This document shows, one piece after another, positions 1 to 7,288 of a stretch of 18,136 nt of DNA. A model generated the notes under the pieces. It was not told the origin of the DNA. It did no database searches and worked only from the letters and a program-made list of their open reading frames with translations. The stretch is from Alphaproteobacteria bacterium. Lineage in GTDB: Bacteria; Pseudomonadota; Alphaproteobacteria; Rickettsiales; UBA1997. The stretch spans positions 1-18,136 of the forward strand of contig VGDJ01000008.1 of NCBI GenBank assembly GCA_016869775.1. The letters run 5' to 3'. The stretch's first letter is position 1, and the number at the start of each line of letters is the position of its first letter. A program made the translations under genes and the position numbers.

Positions 1-585
1 CGAATATTTGTTGATTTTTTCGACATTTTTGACATCACGAAGAGACATTTTGTAAGAAGGATGACCATCGGAAATCAATTTATTGAAAGTAAATATTACA
101 TCGTCCGCGGTGGCATTAACTCCATCATGAAAATACACATTGCGACGCAAAATAAAATCCATTTTAAGTCGATCATTCGAGATTTTAATTCCGTTGGCAA
201 CAACTCCATATCGTGAGCCCATTTCATCATCGACACTTTCGGCTAAATTATCGTAAATTAACGACAAACCTTGAGCAGGGATACCTTTTAGAATAAAATT
301 ATTAAGCGAATTGAAACCTCCTTCAACTCCATAGCGAATTTCACCACCCTTTGAAGCATTTTGATTGACATAATCAAGGGCTTGAAAGTTTTGTGGATAT
401 TTTAAGTCGCCAAAAAGTGAAATTCCATGGCTATAGCCATTGATAGATTTATGTTGCAAAAGCTCTGTGGCTTGTGCAAAATTCACCAAAAAAATGTTGC
501 ACCAAATAAAAATTTTCCAAAACATCAAATAGCTAAAAAGATTTTTAGGTTTTATGAAATTAGCAACAGACTTTTGATTAAGCAT
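1..585 (-). CDS. yejA: ABC transporter peptide-binding protein, YejA-like (N-terminal part, cut by window edge)
   Basis: Reading the minus strand from ATG at 585 gives 195 codons open to the window edge. After a hydrophobic N-terminus comes HGISLFGDLKYP, then a stretch ending DYVNQNASKGGEIRYG, then SLNNFILKGIPAQGL. This is the start of family 5 extracellular solute-binding proteins of the YejA type. Later HDGVNATADDVIFTFN is the usual HDG...TADDV motif of this fold. The family feeds oligopeptides (in E. coli, microcin C) to the YejBEF permease in the inner membrane. The mature protein should be periplasmic. A second ATG at 525 gives a more ordinary signal peptide (MFWKIFIWCNIFLVNFAQA), so the true start may be 525. 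Neither start has a Shine-Dalgarno site. The gene is divergent from ribF. The family is clear; the exact substrate cannot be told from this fragment. Confidence 0.85.
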   Translation of the reverse strand, partial: MLNQKSVANFIKPKNLFSYLMFWKIFIWCNIFLVNFAQATELLQHKSINGYSHGISLFGDLKYPQNFQALDYVNQNASKGGEIRYGVEGGFNSLNNFILKGIPAQGLSLIYDNLAESVDDEMGSRYGVVANGIKISNDRLKMDFILRRNVYFHDGVNATADDVIFTFNKLISDGHPSYKMSLRDVKNVEKINKYS

Positions 586-648
586 TATCAATTGTTTTGA
601 GGGATTCTAAAATTTTTTTAAAAAAACTTTTGAAGACAAAATTTAATC

Positions 649-1623
649 ATGATTTTAATTCGGAACTTAAATCAAATCAATCAACAATTACCGAAAATCG
701 CTCTTACAATTGGTAATTTTGATGGCGTTCATTTAGCTCATCAAAAAATTATAAATTACACACAACAAATTGCTAAATCGAAAAATATTAAATCAGCAAT
801 TTTAAGTTTTGAACCTCACCCAATCTCATTTCTGAACCAAAAAAATCAAAATTTTAATCATAATTTTCGAATCACCAATCTAGCGCAAAAACTTAAATTT
901 CTCAAAGGCCATAATTTTGATTATATAATAATTATTCCGTTCAACAATTACTTATCTTCGCTTAATGCTAATTTTTTTGTTGAAGAGCTATTGATAAATA
1001 AACTCAATGTTGATTCTCTGGTAGTGGGTTACGACTTCACTTTTGGCCAAAATCGCGAAGGTAATTTTAAAACTCTTGAGCAATATAATTTTGAACTTCA
1101 CGAAATTAATCCCATAAAATCAAATAATCTTAACGCAGATATTACAATCTCATCTTCTCTTGCCCGAAAATATATTCATTTGGGCGAAGTTAAAATTTTA
1201 CCAAAAATTCTTGGTCGCAATTTTCAAGTTGATGGTTTGGTTATAGAGGGCAATAAATTGGCACAAAAACTGGGTTTTAATACCGCTAATTTTCACACTC
1301 GCTGTAACTTAATTCGCCCTAAATTTGGGGTTTATAAAACCCGAACTTTTATTCACAAATTCAACCAATATTTTGACTCTATTACAAATTTTGGCATGCG
1401 TCCAACAACCAAAAATCTTAATTTCAAACCAATTTTAGCACCAATTTACGAAACTCATATTTTAAATTTTTCACAAAATATTTATAACCACAAAATTACC
1501 GTTGAATTTCTTGATTTTTTGCGTGACGAGAAAAAATTTTCATCCCTCGAAGAATTACAAAATCAAATTAAACTTGATTTGAATTTATCCGCGTCGATAG
1601 CTCTAAAATTTCAAGCAAAATAG
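649..1623 (+). CDS. ribF: Bifunctional riboflavin kinase / FAD synthetase
   Basis: A cytosolic enzyme that phosphorylates riboflavin to FMN and then adenylylates FMN to FAD. Its 324 residues are about the usual length. The N-terminal nucleotidyltransferase domain shows TIGNFDGVHLAHQ (20-32), SFEPHP (53-58), and GYDFTFGQNREGN (127-139). The C-terminal flavokinase domain shows GLVIEGNKLAQKLGFNTAN (196-214), NFGMRPT (247-253), YETHILNF (267-274, containing the probable catalytic Glu 268) and LRDEKKF (291-297). One oddity: the flavokinase PTAN motif, which holds Mg-ATP, reads NTAN here, so the proline is replaced while Thr and Asn are kept. It is divergent from the yejA-like gene with a 63-base AT-rich spacer. 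No Shine-Dalgarno sequence precedes ATG 649. Confidence 0.95.
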   Translation: MILIRNLNQINQQLPKIALTIGNFDGVHLAHQKIINYTQQIAKSKNIKSAILSFEPHPISFLNQKNQNFNHNFRITNLAQKLKFLKGHNFDYIIIIPFNNYLSSLNANFFVEELLINKLNVDSLVVGYDFTFGQNREGNFKTLEQYNFELHEINPIKSNNLNADITISSSLARKYIHLGEVKILPKILGRNFQVDGLVIEGNKLAQKLGFNTANFHTRCNLIRPKFGVYKTRTFIHKFNQYFDSITNFGMRPTTKNLNFKPILAPIYETHILNFSQNIYNHKITVEFLDFLRDEKKFSSLEELQNQIKLDLNLSASIALKFQAK

Positions 1624-1654
1624 CCTTCAAAAATAATCTTGTTTTTTTTAGATT

Positions 1655-1681
1655 TTGACAGAAAATATTAAAAAATATTCT
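1655..1681 (+). promoter_or_regulatory. Possible promoter before leuD
   Basis: A perfect -35 hexamer TTGACA lies at 1655-1660 in the spacer between ribF and leuD. The best -10 candidate is TATTCT at 1676-1681, only four of six matches and with a short 15-base spacer. An imperfect inverted repeat (CAGAA...TTCTG, about 1659-1682) overlaps the same bases, so the site might instead be a processing or termination structure for ribF. It is weak on its own. It is listed because leuD begins the leuD-fabI-gmk-dedA run and needs a start of transcription nearby. Confidence 0.3.
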
Positions 1682-1710
1682 GAATTACTTTTTTAAAAAC
1701 CTCCAATCTA

Positions 1711-2319
1711 ATGCAAAAATTTAATCTCATAAACTCGGTTGTTGCTGGCATTCCCCTTATAAACATCGATACCGACATGATCATTCCCAAACAATTTCTT
1801 AAAACCATCAAAAGAACTGGTTTAGGTAAAAATTTATTTCATGAAATGCGTTTCGATATCAACGAAAATATTATTCAAGATTTTATCCTTAATAAACCAG
1901 AATTCCAAAATGCCCAAATTTTAGTCGCGCGAGACAACTTTGGATGTGGTTCAAGCCGTGAACATGCTCCATGGGCTTTGCTTGATTTCGGAATTCGAGT
2001 TGTAATCGCTCCATCTTTTGCCGATATTTTTTTCAATAATTGCTTTAAAAATGGCATATTACCGATTGTTTTAAAAAACCCAGAAGTCGACGAATTACTT
2101 GAATTTTCAAAATCTCCCGCCAACCAAGCAACCGTTGATTTACATAGTCAACTAGTGCGTGCAGGCCAAAAAGTTTATAAATTTGAAATTGACTCTTTCA
2201 AAAAACATTGCTTAATTGAGGGCCTTGATGACATTGGTTTAACTTTACAAAAAGAGCAAAAAATTGCTGATTTTGAAAAGATAAACCTCCAAGTTACTCC
2301 GTGGCTTTACCACAATTAA
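1711..2319 (+). CDS. leuD: 3-isopropylmalate dehydratase small subunit
   Basis: Small subunit of isopropylmalate isomerase, which converts 2-isopropylmalate to 3-isopropylmalate in leucine synthesis. It works only with the iron-sulfur large subunit LeuC, which is not in this window. The 202-residue length is typical. Visible motifs are NIDTDMIIPKQFL (18-30), the signature NFGCGSSREHAPWAL (76-90), and ADIFFNNCFKNGILP (104-118), all in the swivel domain that closes over the active site. It is first of four plus-strand genes; fabI follows after 33 bases. Standing apart from leuABC is common in reduced genomes but means the pathway cannot be confirmed here. Homoaconitase and citraconate-type small subunits are related, but the length and motif match LeuD. 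Confidence 0.96.
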   Translation: MQKFNLINSVVAGIPLINIDTDMIIPKQFLKTIKRTGLGKNLFHEMRFDINENIIQDFILNKPEFQNAQILVARDNFGCGSSREHAPWALLDFGIRVVIAPSFADIFFNNCFKNGILPIVLKNPEVDELLEFSKSPANQATVDLHSQLVRAGQKVYKFEIDSFKKHCLIEGLDDIGLTLQKEQKIADFEKINLQVTPWLYHN

Positions 2320-2352
2320 TCATTAATTATTATTAACTAAACTCTATAAAAC

Positions 2353-3171
2353 ATGACTATTCTTGCTGGAAAAAAGGGCTTAATTATGGGCGTTGCCAAT
2401 AATCGTTCAATTGCATGGGGCATTGCAGAAGAAGCAAATAAATATGGAGCTGAGCTTGCCTTTACTTTTCAAGGCGAAGCTCTACAAAAAAGGGTTGAAC
2501 CCTTAGCTAAATCTATTGGATCAGATATTGTTTTACCTTGCGATGTTTCTGATTCTGAATCGGTTAAAAAAGTCTTCGAAGTATTAGAGCAAAAATGGGG
2601 CAAACTTGATTTTTTAGTTCATGCGATTGCTTATTCTGATAAAGATGAGCTTCGTGGTAAATATCTTCACACTTCGCCACAAAATTTTGTCAATACCATG
2701 AATATTTCGGCTTTTTCCTTGGTGGCAGTTGCCAAAGAAGCTGAAAAACTAATGATCAACGCTGGTGGCGGAAGTATAATTACCCTTAGTTATTATGGTG
2801 CCGAAAAAGTTATGCCTCACTATAATGTGATGGGAGTTGCCAAAGCAGCTCTTGAAGCTAGCGTTAGATATTTGGCGATGGATATGGGTAAAGATAATAT
2901 TCGAGTAAACGCTATTTCTGCCGGACCAGTCAAAACCCTTGCCGCAAGCGGTATTGGTGATTTTAGACTTATTTTTAAATGGAATGAATATAACGCTCCT
3001 TTGCGTCGCAACGTATCACTACAAGACGTTGGTGGAGCTGGAGTTTTTTTACTTTCTGAACTTGGTAATGGCGTTACCGGCGAAACCCTTCATGTTGACG
3101 CAGGTTATCACGTTGTTGGCATGAAAGCACCAGACGCACCAGATATTTCAATTGTCAAAGAAGGTGAGTAA
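2353..3171 (+). CDS. fabI: Enoyl-[acyl-carrier-protein] reductase (NADH), FabI type
   Basis: Carries out the last reduction in each round of type II fatty-acid elongation, in the cytosol. It has 272 residues, a divergent short-chain dehydrogenase. The N-terminus GLIMGVANNRSIAWGIA (9-25) is the FabI form of the nucleotide-binding loop. The catalytic region SYYGAEKVMPHYNVMGVAKAA holds Tyr147, Tyr157 and Lys164, which align with E. coli FabI Tyr146, Tyr156 and Lys163. AIAYSDKDELRG (91-102) and the C-terminal GNGVTGETLHVDAGYHVVGM segment are also typical. gmk starts 8 bases downstream, so the two are very likely co-transcribed. FabI is the target of triclosan and related inhibitors; whether it is the only enoyl reductase of this organism is not visible. 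Confidence 0.97.
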   Translation: MTILAGKKGLIMGVANNRSIAWGIAEEANKYGAELAFTFQGEALQKRVEPLAKSIGSDIVLPCDVSDSESVKKVFEVLEQKWGKLDFLVHAIAYSDKDELRGKYLHTSPQNFVNTMNISAFSLVAVAKEAEKLMINAGGGSIITLSYYGAEKVMPHYNVMGVAKAALEASVRYLAMDMGKDNIRVNAISAGPVKTLAASGIGDFRLIFKWNEYNAPLRRNVSLQDVGGAGVFLLSELGNGVTGETLHVDAGYHVVGMKAPDAPDISIVKEGE

Positions 3172-3179
3172 TATTTTTC

Positions 3180-3803
3180 ATGTTTATCAATCATCAACCA
3201 TTCTTGATTATAATTTCTTCGCCATCCGGAGCTGGAAAATCTACTCTATGCAAGATGATTGTGAACAACGATCCATTGATTCGATTATCGATTTCTGCCA
3301 CAACTCGTAAAAAACGCCCACAAGAAATCCCTGGTCAACACTATTTTTTCGTTAGTCGCGAAAAATTCATCCAAATGCAAGAAAAACAAGAATTTCTCGA
3401 AAGTGCTGAAGTTTTTGAAAATCTTTACGGAACTCCCAAAAAAATGGTTGATGATTCACTTAAGAATGGTCATTGCGTCTTATTTGATATTGATTGGCAA
3501 GGCGCCAGACAAATAAAGGAAAAATATTCTTCTGAACAAATTGTCTCAATTTTTATTCTACCCCCTTCCATTCAAGAACTAGAACGAAGACTCAGAGCGC
3601 GAGCCCAAGACCCTGAAGAAATAGTCATGGAGCGCATGCGGAAAGCCCGCAATGAAATTAGTCATTTTAGCGAATATGACTATTTAATCATAAATGATGA
3701 TCTCAATAATTCTTATCTTAAAATTCGCTCAATAATTGAAACCAAAAGGGTTGAAAGACAAAATTCACTCGACATATCTAATTTCATTAACCAGTTTTTA
3801 TAA
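3180..3803 (+). CDS. gmk: Guanylate kinase
   Basis: Converts GMP to GDP with ATP, in the cytosol. The 207 residues are the usual length. The P-loop SSPSGAGKST is at 13-22, the GMP-binding segment TTRKKRPQEIPGQHYFF at 41-57, and DIDWQGA (Walker B area) at 103-109. The C-terminal part contains the lid residues and the usual YDYLIINDDL stretch. It sits 8 bases after fabI and 3 bases before the dedA gene. An AGGTGAG stretch inside the last codons of fabI lies about 11 bases before the ATG. It is the only Shine-Dalgarno-like sequence I found near a start in this window, and its spacing is on the long side. Confidence 0.97.
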   Translation: MFINHQPFLIIISSPSGAGKSTLCKMIVNNDPLIRLSISATTRKKRPQEIPGQHYFFVSREKFIQMQEKQEFLESAEVFENLYGTPKKMVDDSLKNGHCVLFDIDWQGARQIKEKYSSEQIVSIFILPPSIQELERRLRARAQDPEEIVMERMRKARNEISHFSEYDYLIINDDLNNSYLKIRSIIETKRVERQNSLDISNFINQFL

Positions 3804-3806
3804 ATT

Positions 3807-4412
3807 ATGCATCAAATACTTCACGATTTTGTTAATATTTTTGTAAATATGATTAACGAAATCGGTTATCTGGGAATCTTTATTGGTATGTTTTTAGAAA
3901 GCACCATCGTTCCAATCCCAAGTGAACTGGTGATGATTCCAGCTGGAATAGCAAGCGCCAAAGGCATTATGAATATTTATATCGCCACAATTGTTGGAAC
4001 TTTAGGTAATATTTTGGGAGCGGTTTTTAGTTATTATTTAGCCCTCACCTTGGGTCGCAAAATTATTTTAAAAATCGGCAAATATTTTTTTATTAAAGCT
4101 CATACCATCGTCAAAATTGAAGTTTTTTTCAAAAAATACGGAAGTGCTTCGGTCTTTATTGGAAGACTTTTACCGGGATTCAGACATTTTATTTCGTTGC
4201 CTGCTGGATTGGCTAAAATGGATTTCAAATTATTTCTTTTTTATACATCCCTTGGTGCTACAATTTGGACTTCTATTTTGTCTTTTACCGGCTATTTTAT
4301 TGGTGAAAACCAAGATTTAATTATTAAAAATATTAAAGAAATTTCGCTCGTTATTTTGATTTTCTCAATTTTTGTCGCCTCGATTATTTACGCTTACAAA
4401 AAAATTAGATAA
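3807..4412 (+). CDS. DedA family inner-membrane protein
   Basis: 201 residues, strongly hydrophobic, with the DedA (SNARE-associated/VTT) signature. FLESTIVPIPSELVMIPAG (29-47) carries Glu31 and the PIPSE loop. YYLALTLGRKI (76-86) and GRLLPGFRHFISLPAG (119-134), with Arg120 and Arg126, form the other conserved re-entrant region. A further membrane segment lies near 175-195, followed by a basic KKIR tail. DedA proteins move lipid carriers such as undecaprenyl phosphate or phospholipids and support membrane potential; which substrate applies here is unknown. It starts 3 bases after gmk. Its last 8 bases overlap the end of bioF on the other strand, so no terminator lies between the two genes. 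Confidence 0.93.
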   Translation: MHQILHDFVNIFVNMINEIGYLGIFIGMFLESTIVPIPSELVMIPAGIASAKGIMNIYIATIVGTLGNILGAVFSYYLALTLGRKIILKIGKYFFIKAHTIVKIEVFFKKYGSASVFIGRLLPGFRHFISLPAGLAKMDFKLFLFYTSLGATIWTSILSFTGYFIGENQDLIIKNIKEISLVILIFSIFVASIIYAYKKIR

Positions 4413-5547
4413 TTTCTTTTAAAATTCCCGCCAGTTTTTTTATATAGGCTTTTTTATGGGCTGAGCTGAATGTTAATCTTAATCGTGATTGATTTTTTGG
4501 AACGGTTGGATAACGAATTGGAGCTATTAAAAAACCTTTTTTGCGAGCTATTTCGGCAATTTCAAGCACCCTTTTATTATTGCCAATTATTATAACAACA
4601 ATTGACGATTGACAAATTGGCATGTCCATCATTTTGCAAAAATATTGAGCATTTTTTAACGATTTTTGTGCTAAATTTGTTTTTTTCATCAATTTTAACG
4701 CTTCAATTGAAGAAGCTAAAATTGCTGGCGGAAGTGCGGTGGAATATTTTAAAGACCTCGCAAATTGTCGAATATATTCTAACAATATTTTATTACCCGC
4801 CACAAATCCACCCAAACCACCCAAAGCCTTAGATAACGTACCCATTTGGAGATGAATTGGATGCGAAATAATATTTTCTCCCAAACCGTGAGCGTCATCG
4901 GACAACAAAATTGCATTGAAATTTGTTGCCAAAGATAACAATTTCTTAATCTTGCCGACATCACCATCCATTGAAAATACAGTCTCGGTAATGATCAGGC
5001 ACTTTTGAAAATTATGTCGATTCTCAGCTAAAATTTTTTGACAGTGATCGATATCGTTATGCTTAAAACGTATTAGTTTTGCACCACTAAGCTTTGCCCC
5101 ATCAATTAAGCAAGAGTGAATCAATTTATCTGCCACAATTAAATCATCACCACTAACTATGGAACTAATAACTCCAATTGCACAAGCATATCCAGAAGAA
5201 AAAACTAGCGAATCATCGCAATTATAAAATTTAGCAATTTGACTTTCGAGTTCAGGATATAAAGAACTATTTCCAGTAATAAAACGTGAACCGCGCGCAC
5301 CAACTCCATATTTTTCAACGGCTTTTATGGCCGATTTTTTTAATGTTGGATGATTAGATAAAGAAAGATAATCATTGCAGGCAAAAGAAATTAATTTTTG
5401 CTGAGAAATATTTTTAGATTTTTTATTAACTAAAAAATTATTTGAAGAATCAATATTTTCAATAACTCGAAGCAAATCATTATTTTTAAGTTTTTTTACT
5501 TCTTGAGCGTAATGATTAATTAAATTTTTATAATCGATTTTGGTCAT
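4405..5547 (-). CDS. bioF: 8-amino-7-oxononanoate synthase (biotin synthesis)
   Basis: A pyridoxal-phosphate enzyme that condenses pimeloyl-ACP (or -CoA) with alanine, the first committed step of the biotin ring pathway. 380 residues. FACNDYLSLSNHP (55-67) is the BioF start motif; GARGSRFITGN (83-93) follows. His144 in LIHSCLIDG is the residue that stacks on the cofactor. TETVFSMDGD (187-196), DDAHGLG (217-223) and GTLSKALGGLGG (236-247) give Asp217, His220 and the cofactor lysine Lys240. The same fold includes 5-aminolevulinate synthase and glycine C-acetyltransferase. The NDYLSL start, the length and FSMDGD favour BioF, but ALAS is not fully excluded. No other bio genes are present here. 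It converges on dedA with an 8-base overlap. Confidence 0.86.
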   Translation of the reverse strand: MTKIDYKNLINHYAQEVKKLKNNDLLRVIENIDSSNNFLVNKKSKNISQQKLISFACNDYLSLSNHPTLKKSAIKAVEKYGVGARGSRFITGNSSLYPELESQIAKFYNCDDSLVFSSGYACAIGVISSIVSGDDLIVADKLIHSCLIDGAKLSGAKLIRFKHNDIDHCQKILAENRHNFQKCLIITETVFSMDGDVGKIKKLLSLATNFNAILLSDDAHGLGENIISHPIHLQMGTLSKALGGLGGFVAGNKILLEYIRQFARSLKYSTALPPAILASSIEALKLMKKTNLAQKSLKNAQYFCKMMDMPICQSSIVVIIIGNNKRVLEIAEIARKKGFLIAPIRYPTVPKNQSRLRLTFSSAHKKAYIKKLAGILKEII

Positions 5548-5687
5548 GATTAGTTTTAGAAAACTTTAAAATTAGTCTAAAATTTTTTTTAATTATTTTT
5601 CATTTTAGCATTTTTTTAGAAAATTTGAAAAATTTTGAATAATATATATTTCTTTTTGAAATTATAGCTTTACGTTGTTCTATCGAA

Positions 5688-5712
5688 AGAGTAACAAATT
5701 ATTCGTTACTCT
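5688..5712 (+). promoter_or_regulatory. Leader hairpin ahead of the cold-shock gene
   Basis: AGAGTAAC (5688-5695) and GTTACTCT (5705-5712) are perfect inverted repeats of 8 bp around a 9-base loop, ending 28 bases before the csp start. It has the highest GC content of any structure in a spacer that is otherwise nearly all A and T. Cold-shock genes often have structured leaders that control translation with temperature, so a cis-acting RNA element is a reasonable reading. A protein operator of two half-sites is equally possible. No run of T follows it, so it is not a terminator. Confidence 0.4.
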
Positions 5713-5740
5713 ATTAAATTTTTAATAATTAATAAATATC

Positions 5741-5953
5741 ATGGAAAAGTTTTCTGGAAAAGTAAAATGGTTTAACACTACAAAAGGCTATGGCTTTATC
5801 AAGCCGGATGGCTCAGATAAAGATGTTTTTGTTCACATTAGTGCAATCGAAAACGCTGGCATAAAAACACTTATTGAAGGTCAAAAAGTAAATTACACTC
5901 TAACAGTTAGAAAAGGTAAAGAATCTGTTGATTTTATTGAACTAGCTGAATAG
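5741..5953 (+). CDS. Cold-shock domain protein (CspA family)
   Basis: A 70-residue single OB-fold protein that binds single-stranded RNA and DNA and melts RNA secondary structure. GKVKWFNTTKGYGFI (6-20) contains RNP1 (KGYGFI), and VFVHI (29-33) is RNP2. The aromatic residues Trp10, Phe11, Tyr17, Phe19, Phe30 and His32 needed for stacking are all present. Length and sequence are complete. It is a single-gene unit: its own leader on the left has a hairpin (5688-5712), and a strong terminator (5957-6001) follows directly. The divergent neighbour is bioF, 193 bases away. Confidence 0.97.
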   Translation: MEKFSGKVKWFNTTKGYGFIKPDGSDKDVFVHISAIENAGIKTLIEGQKVNYTLTVRKGKESVDFIELAE

Positions 5954-5956
5954 CTC

Positions 5957-6001
5957 AAAGGAGTGATTTTGAACAATTTTTGTTTAAAATCACTCCTTTT
6001 T
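5957..6001 (+). terminator. Intrinsic terminator of the cold-shock gene
   Basis: AAAGGAGTGATTTT (5957-5970) pairs perfectly with 5986-5999. Inside, AACAA (5972-5976) pairs with TTGTT (5980-5984) after one G-T pair. The whole forms a nearly continuous 20-pair hairpin with a three-base loop. T residues run from 5997 to 6001. It begins 3 bases after the csp stop codon. It is the clearest terminator in the window. The AAGGAG inside it looks like a Shine-Dalgarno core but is part of the stem. Confidence 0.9.
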
Positions 6002-6078
6002 ATTGCCGTAATTTATTGCAATCAATTTGATTGAATAATTTTTGATTTTTTTTGAATTTACTCCAAAAAAAAAACTCG

Positions 6079-6912
6079 ATGAAAATAACTAAAATTCTAA
6101 TTTTACCCATCATTATATTATCAATTCAATCATGCTCTATTAAAAATATAGAGATTAATGACGTTACAAGTAATATTGATTGCCACTTATCAGTTCAAGA
6201 AATCACGATTCGTAAAAACTTATTCAATATTTTAGATAGCAAAGAAATTAAAAGACGCGAAAAAATAAACCTTCCCTCCGTCACCAGACTAGATGAAGAA
6301 AGCTCAGTTTCAAAAATTGTTGAAGCCATCAAAAACTCTCCCAAAAACTCAAAATTTATTGTGATCGATCTCAGAAATTATAAGGAGGTCGATCTTACTA
6401 ACATCATATTTTCCAACGAATCGGATTTTACTCTTACGCCCTACTTATATACATCAAAATATTCGCAAGGATTTTTTAGCATAATAAACATCAATGAAGA
6501 CTCAATCACAGTCATGCCACCAGAAATTTTAAAATTTTTTAAGACCCATAAAATATACAGACCAGACCTCATAGATAGCGAAATAATAATTAATGCAAGC
6601 AATTCGAAATCGATTTTCGGCAATCTAAAGTTTGCAAAAAATATTAAATTTTCACTTATTGCTGACAATATAAAAGAGCCCTCAAGACTCGATATGAGAG
6701 AAGCCAGCAATATGCAATTTAATCTAAATAGGAAATGGATAATGCCAGTTTATAGCATTGAAAATAGTCAGGTTAATGGAAGTAAAATAACAACTGTTTT
6801 TATGATGCATATCAACAACAAGAACTCGATAGTAAATTTAAATAAGTTTTATAAATCCACTGATAAATGCTATATTGATGAATCAAACAAATTCAACATA
6901 AAAAACAAATAG
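6079..6912 (+). CDS. Predicted lipoprotein, unknown function
   Basis: 277 residues that I do not recognise. The N-terminus MKITKILILPIIILSIQSC is a lipoprotein signal peptide with the lipid-modified cysteine at residue 19, so the protein should be anchored in a membrane facing the periplasm. Two other cysteines (in DCHL near the start and KCYI near the end) could form a disulfide. The rest is a soluble mix of strands and helices with no membrane segment. A longer reading from TTG at 6052 only adds residues before the signal peptide, so ATG 6079 is preferred. It follows the csp terminator and ends 2 bases before another lipoprotein gene, suggesting a two-gene unit. Confidence 0.72.
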   Translation: MKITKILILPIIILSIQSCSIKNIEINDVTSNIDCHLSVQEITIRKNLFNILDSKEIKRREKINLPSVTRLDEESSVSKIVEAIKNSPKNSKFIVIDLRNYKEVDLTNIIFSNESDFTLTPYLYTSKYSQGFFSIININEDSITVMPPEILKFFKTHKIYRPDLIDSEIIINASNSKSIFGNLKFAKNIKFSLIADNIKEPSRLDMREASNMQFNLNRKWIMPVYSIENSQVNGSKITTVFMMHINNKNSIVNLNKFYKSTDKCYIDESNKFNIKNK

Positions 6913-6914
6913 CC

Positions 6915-7241
6915 ATGAAATTGTTGTCACGAAAAAATTTTATTTTGACAATTATCTTGTTGACAACCTCTTGTTTAAAATATGACACAGACCTCAATTC
7001 TATTGAAAAAATCAACGTCACTTCTCTAGCCGAAATCAAAAGAGGCGAAGCATGTAGTCATAATTTATTTGGAGGGTTCTCAATCCCATATGTTGGTGAA
7101 ACAGCAATTAAACTTTTCGGCGACCAATCAGTAATATCAGCTATTAAGATTGCTAATATCACCCGTATTTACGCTATAGACAAATATAGTAAAAATTATT
7201 TTTTTTATAGCAAAAGATGTACGATCGTTTTTGGAAAATAG
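6915..7241 (+). CDS. TRL-like small lipoprotein
   Basis: 108 residues. The signal peptide ends LLTTSC with the lipid cysteine at residue 20. The mature part reads EIKRGEACSHNLFGGFS, later SAIKIANITRIYAIDK, and ends in CTIVFGK. This follows the pattern of TRL-like proteins (KxGEAC...LG..., I..I..VD, ...TIVxG), a family of small exported proteins first noticed next to tRNA genes and of unknown function. The family call is from memory of its pattern. No tRNA gene is adjacent. The gene is 2 bases downstream of another lipoprotein gene, with which it is probably co-transcribed and may act at the same envelope site. Confidence 0.65.
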   Translation: MKLLSRKNFILTIILLTTSCLKYDTDLNSIEKINVTSLAEIKRGEACSHNLFGGFSIPYVGETAIKLFGDQSVISAIKIANITRIYAIDKYSKNYFFYSKRCTIVFGK

Positions 7242-7288
7242 ATTTACAAAATTAAAACCCTTCTCACCATAAAAATCACAACTCTTTA

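Noticed and set aside
5554..5582. Inverted repeat TTTTAGA/TCTAAAA before bioF
   Set aside because: Only 7 bp with a long loop and almost all A and T; likely by chance.
6052..6078. Longer start (TTG) for the first lipoprotein gene
   Set aside because: The added residues come before a clear lipoprotein signal peptide that begins at ATG 6079.
6382..6388. Perfect AAGGAGG ribosome-binding motif
   Set aside because: It lies inside the first lipoprotein gene with no start codon at a useful distance.
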